Part shown: piece after piece, positions 56,630 through 64,000 of the stretch
Position numbering within the stretch: position 1 is the first letter of the stretch
Layout of the letters: every line of letters begins with the position of its first letter
Assembly: GCA_934085975.1 (NCBI GenBank)
Contig: CAKOHT010000001.1
Location: 124,001 to 188,000, forward strand
Direction of reading: 5' to 3'
Source of the DNA: an uncultured Cetobacterium sp.
Lineage (GTDB): Bacteria; Fusobacteriota; Fusobacteriia; Fusobacteriales; Fusobacteriaceae
Length of the DNA: 64,000 nucleotides
Notes under the pieces: model-generated
The model's input: only the letters and a program-made list of their open reading frames with translations
Told to the model about the DNA's origin: nothing
Database searches by the model: none
Program-made: the position numbers and the translations under genes

Positions 56630-57899
56630 TATTGAATACCCCCTTCTCTAAAAACTCTAACATCTTATCCACATTAGTTTGATAAAACATATTTCCGCAA
56701 TGTCCACCATACGGATATATTAGACTTCTCTCTTTAAAAACATCTCTCATAAATTTTTTATCTCTGACAGATAATATAAAATCGTCTTCATTTGTTACCG
56801 CTACTATTTTATCCTCTTTTTCCAAATAGCTTCTAATTATTCTTAAATCACCATACTTTAAAATATCATTAAAAGTTAAATCTCCACCCAAGATTTGCAA
56901 ATAATATGGATAAGCTAGTTTACTCAAATAATCACTAAAATTAGCAAAATTTATGCTTTTAAAATATGGATACATATTTGAAAATTTTTCTGGAGTATTT
57001 TCCGAATAAACATGTGTCCCATTTATTTGATCTACAATATAGTTTAAGTCAATTGATGTTAAGTTAAATGCAAGTCCAATCAATCTTTCCATCTCTTTAT
57101 TAGATAGTTCTTGCTTTTCAAAAATTGAATAAATACTTTCCTCTGTTATTTGCAAATCACTTGGAGAAATATTCTTTTTTACTACATCCATTACTTCATC
57201 AATAACTCCGCCAATCTGTCCTTTATTTTCTATATTTTCAGATAACATATTATCCAAAACAGTTGCTGAATAATAGAGATTGATTGATGGATTCACCATA
57301 TAAACTCTTTTAAAGTTAAAGTCTTTTCCTTGAGAATCTAAATATGATAGAACTGCTGAATGCGTTGCTCCCATACTGTATCCCATTAGATAGGTATCCG
57401 TTATTTCAATTTTTTCCTCTTTTTTTACTTTTTTTAACATATCTCCCATAACATTATATAAATCCAAGCCATCTTGAATCAAAACTCCTGGCACCTGACT
57501 ATTTGACACATTTAATATAAAATTTGAATTGAATACTGAAGTTACTGTTAATACATGATATCCAGCATTATAAAATATTTTTTGAAAGTTTTTTGTTCTC
57601 ATGGAGTTATAAGCTGACCCAGTTCCTGACAGAACAAAAATTAAAGGAGCTTTCCCTTTTTGTTTACTTAAAGAGAATTTAAACCCCTTATCAAACCACA
57701 TATTTGCAGGTACTTTATTGCTTCTTTCCAATAAAATTTTAAATTCTTTAGTCGGTACCTCATTTGGTATTCCCTCTGTCATAATTTTAGAACTTCCAAC
57801 TATTGTTGCCACATATGGGTTTTTCATTGGAAATTTATACTCAGCAAAAATATTTATTGTCAAAATCAACATAAATACTATTTTTATGTATTTATTCAT
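56619..57899 (-). CDS. Exported alpha/beta hydrolase coupled to mlaA
   Basis: 426 residues. Signal peptide at about 4-18. Oxyanion region LIFVLSGTGSAYNS, nucleophile elbow GYSMGATHSA (Ser), later Asp and a C-terminal YGGHCGN that may hold the catalytic His. No family name is certain. Position before mlaA with overlapping reading frames suggests a periplasmic lipase or acyl-hydrolase acting on envelope lipids, which is inference. ATG after GGAGGGG. Confidence 0.75.
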   Translation of the reverse strand: MNKYIKIVFMLILTINIFAEYKFPMKNPYVATIVGSSKIMTEGIPNEVPTKEFKILLERSNKVPANMWFDKGFKFSLSKQKGKAPLIFVLSGTGSAYNSMRTKNFQKIFYNAGYHVLTVTSVFNSNFILNVSNSQVPGVLIQDGLDLYNVMGDMLKKVKKEEKIEITDTYLMGYSMGATHSAVLSYLDSQGKDFNFKRVYMVNPSINLYYSATVLDNMLSENIENKGQIGGVIDEVMDVVKKNISPSDLQITEESIYSIFEKQELSNKEMERLIGLAFNLTSIDLNYIVDQINGTHVYSENTPEKFSNMYPYFKSINFANFSDYLSKLAYPYYLQILGGDLTFNDILKYGDLRIIRSYLEKEDKIVAVTNEDDFILSVRDKKFMRDVFKERSLIYPYGGHCGNMFYQTNVDKMLEFLEKGVFNNEL

Positions 57900-57927
57900 T
57901 ATAAAAAATCCCCTCCTTAAAATAAAA

Positions 57928-58707
57928 TTAAATAATTTTTTTCAGTTCCTCCAAGACACCATTTTCATTATTGCTTTTCGCTATAAAATTCGAAATCTTT
58001 TTTATCTCTTCGTGTGCATTTCCCATTGCATAACTATATTTTCCTTTTTTTAGCATTTCTAAATCATTTAAATAGTCTCCAAAAATCATTGTTTCATCAT
58101 ATTTTATACCTAATTTATTTTGAAGCACTTCCAGAGCTATTCCCTTATTAGATTCTATATGACTTACATCCAACCAAATATCCCCTGAAACAACAATTTG
58201 ACAATCATTTTCATTTTTCACATAGGGATACACGTTTTCTTCTGTTCCACTCAAATCACAATAAGCAATTTTTATTATCTCATCATCAACTATTTCTAAA
58301 AGATTTGAAACAACTTTTTTTTCCTCATAATACTTCTCTACTTCTCCTATAAAATTTCTATCAGTTGATTCAACATATGCAGACTTTTTACCACATAATA
58401 CAATATTTGTTGTCGATATCTTTCTTCCTATTTCAATATATTTTTTTATTGCTTCTTTAGGTAGTGTTCTTGAGTATATCTCTTTCTCTTTCTCCACAAC
58501 ATAGCTTCCATTTTCGGCAATAAAAACTATTTCATTTTTTATCTTTTCAAAATTTTTTCTTAAATTTTGGTATTGCCTTCCACTAGCTACAACAAATTTA
58601 ATTCCTTTCTTCTCCAGCTCTGAATATATCTCCCAAAATTCATTTGAAAACTCTTTTTTATCATTTAAAAATGTCCCATCCATATCTGTAACAACTAGTT
58701 TTATCAT
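57928..58707 (-). CDS. Cof-type HAD phosphatase
   Basis: 259 residues. HAD motif I DMDGTFLND, motif II VVASGRQ, C2-type cap, motif IV MIFGDYLNDLEML. Dephosphorylates small metabolites such as sugar phosphates or flavin precursors; the substrate is not predictable. ATG after AAGGAG. Confidence 0.9.
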   Translation of the reverse strand: MIKLVVTDMDGTFLNDKKEFSNEFWEIYSELEKKGIKFVVASGRQYQNLRKNFEKIKNEIVFIAENGSYVVEKEKEIYSRTLPKEAIKKYIEIGRKISTTNIVLCGKKSAYVESTDRNFIGEVEKYYEEKKVVSNLLEIVDDEIIKIAYCDLSGTEENVYPYVKNENDCQIVVSGDIWLDVSHIESNKGIALEVLQNKLGIKYDETMIFGDYLNDLEMLKKGKYSYAMGNAHEEIKKISNFIAKSNNENGVLEELKKII

Positions 58708-58726
58708 CCATAGTCTCCTTTAAAGC

Positions 58727-59491
58727 TTATTTATTTTCTAATATATTTCTTACATCATACAAAATAATCCCCGCAGCCATAGCCACATTCAATGATTCGG
58801 CACTCCCATAGATTGGAATTATCAATTTTTCATCACTTTTTGATAAGATATTTTGAGAAACTCCCTCTCCTTCATTTCCAAATACAAATGCATTTTTTTC
58901 TCTTAATTTCATTTTTGTGTATGGAATAGAATCTTTTTCCAAAGCTGTAGCTATTATTTTATAACCTTTATCTCTTAATATCTGTATGATTTCACTCTCT
59001 TCTACATAATAGATATTTACACCTAAGATTGATCCCATACTACTTCTTACTGTTTTTTCATTGTAACAATCCACACTTCCTTTAGTTAAGATTATGTCTT
59101 TGAATCCAGCTGCATCAGCCACTCTTATAATTGTCCCTAAATTCCCAGGATCCGCTATTTTATTCAAAACAATAACATTATTATCTATCTCATCCAATTT
59201 GTTATCTTTTGAATTATAACAAATGATTACTCCTTGTGAATTTTCTTGCGAACTTAACTCTTTAAATAATTTTTCACTCAAAATTATTTTTTTACATTGA
59301 TGCTTTGTAGATAAAACTATATTTTCTTTAGATATCCCCTCTTTAAATATTATTATTTTGGGATTTTCTTCAAATTCCAAAAATTTTCTTCCCTCTGCTA
59401 AAAATAATTTTTCTATCTCTCTATATTTTTTTGTTTTTAATTTTTTCAAACTTTTAAAAAGCTCATTCTCTCTACTTGTTATTATATCCAA
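58727..59491 (-). CDS. TrmH/SpoU-family RNA 2'-O-methyltransferase
   Basis: 254 residues. N-terminal substrate domain (ITSRENELFKSLKKL...FLAEGRKFLE) and SPOUT domain with NKIADPGNLGTIIRVADAAG, VFGNEGEGVSQ and IPIYGSAESLNVAMAAGI. Likely modifies 23S rRNA as RlmB-type enzymes do. I place the start at TTG 59491, 8 nt after GGGAG; an ATG 6 nt upstream is too close to the site. Confidence 0.87.
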   Translation of the reverse strand: MDIITSRENELFKSLKKLKTKKYREIEKLFLAEGRKFLEFEENPKIIIFKEGISKENIVLSTKHQCKKIILSEKLFKELSSQENSQGVIICYNSKDNKLDEIDNNVIVLNKIADPGNLGTIIRVADAAGFKDIILTKGSVDCYNEKTVRSSMGSILGVNIYYVEESEIIQILRDKGYKIIATALEKDSIPYTKMKLREKNAFVFGNEGEGVSQNILSKSDEKLIIPIYGSAESLNVAMAAGIILYDVRNILENK

Positions 59492-59653
59492 TATCATATC
59501 TCCCAAAATCAATTATATTTTACACATAATTATACATTAATTTTGTTCTATTTTCTAGTTAAATAATCTCCCACTGGAATTATTCTTGACTATATAAAAA
59601 AAATATAATACAATTTCTAGCGATTATATATCTTATATTTTAAGGAGGTTTAA

Positions 59654-60682
59654 GTGAAAAAAATAATAACTTTGCTATCTTTAATTTTATTGCTACTTTC
59701 ATGTGGTAAAGAAAAGCAGAAAAATGAAAATGTTCTTTATCTTTACGGGTGGGCCGATTATATTCCTACCAAGATTTACGACGATTTTGAAAAAGAAACA
59801 GGTATTAAAGTAGTTGAAGATATTTACTCATCAAATGAAGAGATGTTTGCGAAAATTAAAGCTGGAGGATCAGGATATGACATATTGACACCTTCAACTG
59901 ATTATGCCGAAATTTTAATGAATGATGGAATGATTGAAAAACTTGATAAATCTAAGCTATCTTCACTAAACAATATAGATCCAATCGTATTTGAAAAACT
60001 ACAGTACTTTGACCCTAACAATGATTACGCTTTCCCTTTTGCAATGGGAGCTACAACTATTGCTGTAAACACTAAGTACGTTAAAGATTTTCCTAAAGAT
60101 TTTACTATCTACAATAATGTTGCATACAAAGGAAAAATGACTCTACTTGATGATATGAGAGAAGTTATGACTTCAGCTTTAGGTACTTTAGGATATCCTC
60201 AAACAACTGAAAGTGAAACAGCTATAGCTCAAGCTGCTGATCTTGTAAAAGGATGGAAAAAAAATATAGCTAAATTTGATTCTGAATCCTTTGGTAAAGG
60301 ATTTGCTAACGAAGACTTCTGGGTTGTACACTGCTATCCCGACAATGTCTTAAATGAACTTACTCCAGAACAACTGGAAGCAACTGAATTTATAATTCCT
60401 GAAAAAGGCGGAACAGCTTACATAGATTCATTTGTTATACCTAAAACAGCACCCAATAAAGAGGCGGCATACAAATTTTTAAACTTTATACAAAGACCAG
60501 AAAATTATAAATTAATTGCCGAGCATTTAAGAATTCCATCCATAAATATTCCTGCTAGAGAACTTATCACTGTTGAACCAATATACTCAATGGATGATTT
60601 AAAACACACAGAAATTTTAAGAGATATTAAAAACACCCTAGATCTTCAAAATAAATATTGGCAAGAAGTTCTTATTGATTAA
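59654..60682 (+). CDS. Spermidine/putrescine-binding lipoprotein PotD-like
   Basis: 342 residues. Lipobox LLSC (about residue 17). YLYGWADYIPTKIYDDFEKETGIKV, GYDILTPSTDYAEILM and AYIDSFVIPKTAPNKEAAYKFLNF are PotD/PotF signatures. The start is GTG at 59654 after AAGGAGG. No potABC genes are beside it, so it stands alone or works with a transporter elsewhere. Confidence 0.9.
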   Translation: MKKIITLLSLILLLLSCGKEKQKNENVLYLYGWADYIPTKIYDDFEKETGIKVVEDIYSSNEEMFAKIKAGGSGYDILTPSTDYAEILMNDGMIEKLDKSKLSSLNNIDPIVFEKLQYFDPNNDYAFPFAMGATTIAVNTKYVKDFPKDFTIYNNVAYKGKMTLLDDMREVMTSALGTLGYPQTTESETAIAQAADLVKGWKKNIAKFDSESFGKGFANEDFWVVHCYPDNVLNELTPEQLEATEFIIPEKGGTAYIDSFVIPKTAPNKEAAYKFLNFIQRPENYKLIAEHLRIPSINIPARELITVEPIYSMDDLKHTEILRDIKNTLDLQNKYWQEVLID

Positions 60683-60687
60683 CTCTG

Positions 60688-60722
60688 AAAGTCTAACTTA
60701 AAAATTTAAGTTAGACTTTTTT
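60688..60722 (+). terminator. Intrinsic terminator
   Basis: AAAGTCTAACTTAAA and TTTAAGTTAGACTTTTTT, a 15-bp stem. Confidence 0.9.
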
Positions 60723-60789
60723 ATTTCTTGTAACCCTTTTATTTATAGTGTATAATTTTAAAAAACAACACAATTTAGGAGGACCCCCT

Positions 60790-61884
60790 ATGAATTTTAA
60801 TATTAGAAGAAATGAACTAGTTGAAATTTTCTCTGAATTTATTAATATTTTAAAAGATAATCCAATAAAACCTATTATTTCAGGTTTAAAAATAGAATCT
60901 AATAACGGTAAAGTGACATTTACAGGTACTAATCTTGACATTAACTATATAAAAACTATTTATTGCAAAACAATTGAAGATGGAGTTGTAATCTTTAAGC
61001 CTAATCTGGCTCTGGAGTATATAAAATTATTAGATGATGAAACTATTACTCTATCGTCTGATAAGGATATTCTTTCTATCCATTTGGCTGAATTTACTCT
61101 GTTGCATAATGATAATTTTCCCGACAATCTAAAACTTCCCCTTGTTGATGAAATTGCTAAAATTTCACCTCAAGAACTTTATAGAAGTCTTGAAAAAACT
61201 AAATTTTCAGTTGCTCCTTCAACTGAAAATTTAGCTATTAACTGTATCAGAACTCTTTTTAGAAAGGACAGAATCTCTTTTGTATCAACTGACTCATACA
61301 GATTAACTTATTTAAAAACGGATAATAAATCTTTTTTAGAAAAAGATTTTTCAATTCCTCTTGAATCAGTTAATATTCTATGTAAATTAATTAAAGATTT
61401 GAATGAAGATATAACTATTGGATCAAATGGTGAGAACCTTATCTTCTTGTGGCAAAATACGTATTTCCTTACAAAAGTAACTACTCTTCCATTCCCTAAC
61501 TTTGATGCTATACTTTGTGGCAATAGCTTCAGTAAAGAGATGGAATTTAACTACAATGATTTTAAGAGTGCTTTAAAAAAAGTTCTTACTGTTGCAAGAA
61601 CAAGTAGTGAGTCAAAAAATGGAGCTATCTTAGAATTTAAAGGCAAAAAACTTTCTATTTCAGCTTCTTCAGGGAAAGCGAAAATTAATCAAAAAGTCGA
61701 TATGATAAAAACTGGGGATGACTTCAAGTGCTCTCTCAATATAAAATTTCTCTTTGAATTTGTTGAAAACTTAAACAACAATATCTTTATTAAAGGAAAT
61801 AGCTCTTCAGCTATGTTTGAAATTACTGAGAGCGATAACGACTCTTATAAATATATTCTAATGCCTCTTGCACTAAGAGACTAA
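60790..61884 (+). CDS. dnaN: DNA polymerase III sliding clamp (beta subunit)
   Basis: 364 residues, the normal clamp length, with three clamp domains (about 1-120, 125-240, 245-364). Recognisable points are FSVAPSTENLAINCIRTLF and STDSYRLTY at the domain 2 boundary, and the C-terminal YILMPLALRD (usual MPMR). Neither dnaA nor recF is nearby, so it is either the sole clamp at an unusual place or a second copy. ATG at 60790 after AGGAGG; an upstream ATG lacks a site. Confidence 0.88.
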   Translation: MNFNIRRNELVEIFSEFINILKDNPIKPIISGLKIESNNGKVTFTGTNLDINYIKTIYCKTIEDGVVIFKPNLALEYIKLLDDETITLSSDKDILSIHLAEFTLLHNDNFPDNLKLPLVDEIAKISPQELYRSLEKTKFSVAPSTENLAINCIRTLFRKDRISFVSTDSYRLTYLKTDNKSFLEKDFSIPLESVNILCKLIKDLNEDITIGSNGENLIFLWQNTYFLTKVTTLPFPNFDAILCGNSFSKEMEFNYNDFKSALKKVLTVARTSSESKNGAILEFKGKKLSISASSGKAKINQKVDMIKTGDDFKCSLNIKFLFEFVENLNNNIFIKGNSSSAMFEITESDNDSYKYILMPLALRD

Positions 61885-61908
61885 TACTCAATTTTAGGTG
61901 GTTTTTTT

Positions 61909-62874
61909 ATGATAAAAATTTATAAAAGTCATAATGATATTTTAGAAAAAAAACTTTTCTCAATTTCTGAAACACTTGAAGTTGAAAAATTAACAGAAAA
62001 AAATACATGGATTCATCTATCTAATCCTACTGAAGAAGAGATTAGAGTTGTTACAAACAGTTTCGATATTCCCGAGGAACACGTCCGAGCAGCCCTTGAC
62101 GAAGAGGAGAAAGCACGTTTAGAAATCGATAACGATATTATATTAGTCATCATAGATGTTCCTATTCATGATGAAAATAACCGTTGTTCTTTCACTACCG
62201 TTCCTCTTGGAATAATTCTATTGAAAGATCATATCTTGACTGTATCCACTGTCAAACTCTCTCTTATTGAAGAATTTGTTCAAGGGAGAATCAAAAGTTT
62301 TTTTACTTTTAAAAAAACAAGATTTATTTTACAGATGCTTTTTAGAAATTCAACATATTTTTTACTATATCTAAAACAAATTGGAAGAATTAGTGATAAT
62401 ATTGAAAGACAACTGAAAAATAATCTTAGAAATCAAGAACTCATGCTTCTTCTCGAACTAGAAAAGAGTTTGGTTTACTTCACTACCTCTTTAAAATCTA
62501 ATGAAGCTGTGCTTGAAAGAATGATGAGAACAGAAATCGTAAAAAGATACCCTGATGATCTGGAGCTTCTCGAAGATGTTATAATAGAAACTAAACAGGC
62601 TATTGAAATGGCTAATATTTACTCAAGTATTTTAGGAAGTACCCGTGATGCTTTTTCCACAGTTATGTCAAACAACCTTAATATAGTTATGAAAAAACTT
62701 ACTTCCATAACCATTGTTTTCGCTATCCCCACAGTTGTTTCAGGACTTTGGGGAATGAATGTTGGAGGAGTACCTTTTGCATCAGATACCTATGGGTTTA
62801 TTTGGGTCCTACTTGTAGCTGCTGCCTGCGGAATTATAATTACATGGATTCTATTCAAAAAAGAGTTATTTTAA
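61909..62874 (+). CDS. corA: CorA-family magnesium/divalent cation channel
   Basis: 321 residues. Cytoplasmic alpha/beta domain, a long stalk helix, TM1 with the signature GLWGMNVGG (GMN) followed by TM2 (about 292-312) and a short basic tail. A pentameric Mg(II) channel in the inner membrane. ATG after AGGTGG, 24 nt after dnaN. Confidence 0.93.
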   Translation: MIKIYKSHNDILEKKLFSISETLEVEKLTEKNTWIHLSNPTEEEIRVVTNSFDIPEEHVRAALDEEEKARLEIDNDIILVIIDVPIHDENNRCSFTTVPLGIILLKDHILTVSTVKLSLIEEFVQGRIKSFFTFKKTRFILQMLFRNSTYFLLYLKQIGRISDNIERQLKNNLRNQELMLLLELEKSLVYFTTSLKSNEAVLERMMRTEIVKRYPDDLELLEDVIIETKQAIEMANIYSSILGSTRDAFSTVMSNNLNIVMKKLTSITIVFAIPTVVSGLWGMNVGGVPFASDTYGFIWVLLVAAACGIIITWILFKKELF

Positions 62875-62876
62875 AC

Positions 62877-62904
62877 AAAAAGCTCTGTCACCAGAGCTTT
62901 TTTT
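62877..62904. terminator. Bidirectional intrinsic terminator
   Basis: AAAAAGCTCTG-TCAC-CAGAGCTTTTTTT. Confidence 0.92.
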
Positions 62905-62906
62905 GT

Positions 62907-64000
62907 CTATTTATTTTTTCTTATTTCAATTATCTTTTGTGCTAAATTTTCTTGAAGCTCCACATATTTTAAGAAACTATACTCGAATCTTCCTCTACCT
63001 TGAGTCAGTGATTTTAAATCTATTGCATACTTTAATATCTCACTTTCTGGAACCTCAACAGTCAAAAGTTGTTCAGAATAAGCTTTTGGTTCCATTCCTA
63101 AGATTCTTCCTCTTCTTTTATTCATATCTCCCATAATATCCCCTATATATTCATCTGGAGCTACTATCTCCATTTTTACAATTGGTTCTAATATTACACA
63201 ATTAGCTGTCTCCATTCCTTTTCTAAATGCCAATATAGCGGCTTGTTTAAATGAAATTTCATTTGAATCCACAGGATGGTAAGATCCGTCATACAGTGTC
63301 GCTTTTATATTAATCACTGGATAACCAGCTAACCTCCCCTTATTTTTTGCCTCTAGTAATCCTTTTTCTACCGCTGGAATATATGTTTTTGGGACCACTC
63401 CGCCATGAATATTATCATAAAAACCAAATTCATCACTATTTGGTTCAAATTTTATAAATACCTCTCCAAATTGTCCAGCTCCTCCAGATTGTTTTTTGTG
63501 TCTGCCTTGAGCTTCGACACTATTTTTTATTGTCTCCCTATACGATATTTCTGGTTCTTTTAATATGGCATTTACTCCGAATTTATTTTCAAGCTTATTA
63601 AGAAGTATATTCAAATGCTTTTCTCCCTGCCCTCCGATTATTAACTCCTTAGTTTCGTAGTTTCTTCCTATTGAAAATGATGGATCCTCATCCATTAATC
63701 TTTGCAAAGCTCCACTTAATTTATCATCATCACTCTTCTCTTTCGGAACAATCGACATATATAAGCACGGTTTTGGAAACTCTATCACTTGATACAAAAT
63801 GGAGTTATCTTTGTCACATAGCGTATCGCCTGTTTGAGCTTCTTGAATCTTAGTCATAGCGCCTATATCACCTGCTCTAACCTCTTCCGCTGGTAATTGC
63901 TTTCCACCTCTGAGAAATGAGATATTTCCAACTTTTACCTTAATTCCTTTATTTGATATCAATACCTCATCATCTTTTTTAATAACTCCTGAATTGACCT
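62907..64000 (-). CDS. Elongation factor G paralogue (FusA2-like), 5' end cut by window edge
   Basis: About 364 codons of the C-terminal part; the frame stays open to base 64000, so the GTPase domain lies outside the window. Domain II is partly present (GVIKKDDEVL, VGNISFL), then domain III (LGKLIIGGQGEKHL-like, LIIGGQGEKHLNILL), domain IV (GRHKKQSGGAGQFGEV, KGLLEAKNKG) and domain V (MGDMNKRRGRILGMEP). The KKQSGG loop is typical of the EF-G2-type paralogues rather than the main FusA. Role in translation is not defined. Confidence 0.9.
   Translation of the reverse strand, partial: VNSGVIKKDDEVLISNKGIKVKVGNISFLRGGKQLPAEEVRAGDIGAMTKIQEAQTGDTLCDKDNSILYQVIEFPKPCLYMSIVPKEKSDDDKLSGALQRLMDEDPSFSIGRNYETKELIIGGQGEKHLNILLNKLENKFGVNAILKEPEISYRETIKNSVEAQGRHKKQSGGAGQFGEVFIKFEPNSDEFGFYDNIHGGVVPKTYIPAVEKGLLEAKNKGRLAGYPVINIKATLYDGSYHPVDSNEISFKQAAILAFRKGMETANCVILEPIVKMEIVAPDEYIGDIMGDMNKRRGRILGMEPKAYSEQLLTVEVPESEILKYAIDLKSLTQGRGRFEYSFLKYVELQENLAQKIIEIRKNK

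Overview
The window is AT-rich (roughly 30% GC by eye). It mixes a Gram-positive-type replicase (PolC) and many strong AGGAGG ribosome sites with diderm genes: MlaA, an RND pump with its adaptor, and L,D-transpeptidases. That combination, with the compact gene layout and anaerobe-type genes (anaerobic sulfatase-maturase-like radical SAM enzyme, YfcC, CstA), points to a Fusobacteriota chromosome, probably Fusobacteriaceae (Fusobacterium or Cetobacterium relatives). No rRNA, tRNA, CRISPR array or intact insertion sequence was seen. Two genes run off the edges: asd on the left and an EF-G paralogue on the right.

Layout. 1-9 kb: asd, a 57-residue cysteine-containing protein, a mntP-metallophosphoesterase pair, an amidohydrolase-NCS2 purine permease operon with a hairpin at its presumed 5' end, a lipoprotein, and a flavodoxin-DUF309 pair. 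7.8-14.7 kb: a YfcC transporter with an M20 peptidase, divergent from an RpiR regulator, then two flavin proteins and CstA. 14.7-16.6 kb: a decayed patch, with an S66 peptidase gene between esterase-like and GNAT remnants and a possible IS200/IS605 end. 16.6-23.4 kb: MscS, two L,D-transpeptidases and an RND efflux operon. 23.6-29.9 kb: an eroded glycan locus with an intact radical SAM maturase and a solute-binding protein, but a broken AraC-type regulator and a broken heparinase II/III-like gene. 29.9-37.4 kb: an intact amino-sugar/tagatose regulon (mannose-family PTS, kinase, AgaS, aldolase, tagatose-6-P kinase) with its own GntR regulator and matching GGTA-N2-TACC sites at both operon promoters. 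38-49 kb: a long leftward housekeeping cluster (hpt, rsmA, DUF4911, khpA, rimM, trmD, gamma-carbonic anhydrase, SPOUT methyltransferase, polC, eamA, ilvA). 49-54 kb: a rightward cluster (PASTA protein, rsgA, rpe, MarR-FeoA regulator, rqcH, L,D-transpeptidase). 54-64 kb: pepV, mlaA with an alpha/beta hydrolase, a HAD phosphatase, an rRNA methyltransferase, potD, dnaN, corA and the EF-G paralogue.

The observations most worth a second look are: rsgA, which appears to start with AUU; a riboswitch-like pair of mutually exclusive helices covering the ribosome site of the DUF4911 gene; a PASTA-only protein sitting where Firmicutes carry the PASTA kinase PrkC; and the eroding glycan locus next to an intact amino-sugar regulon.
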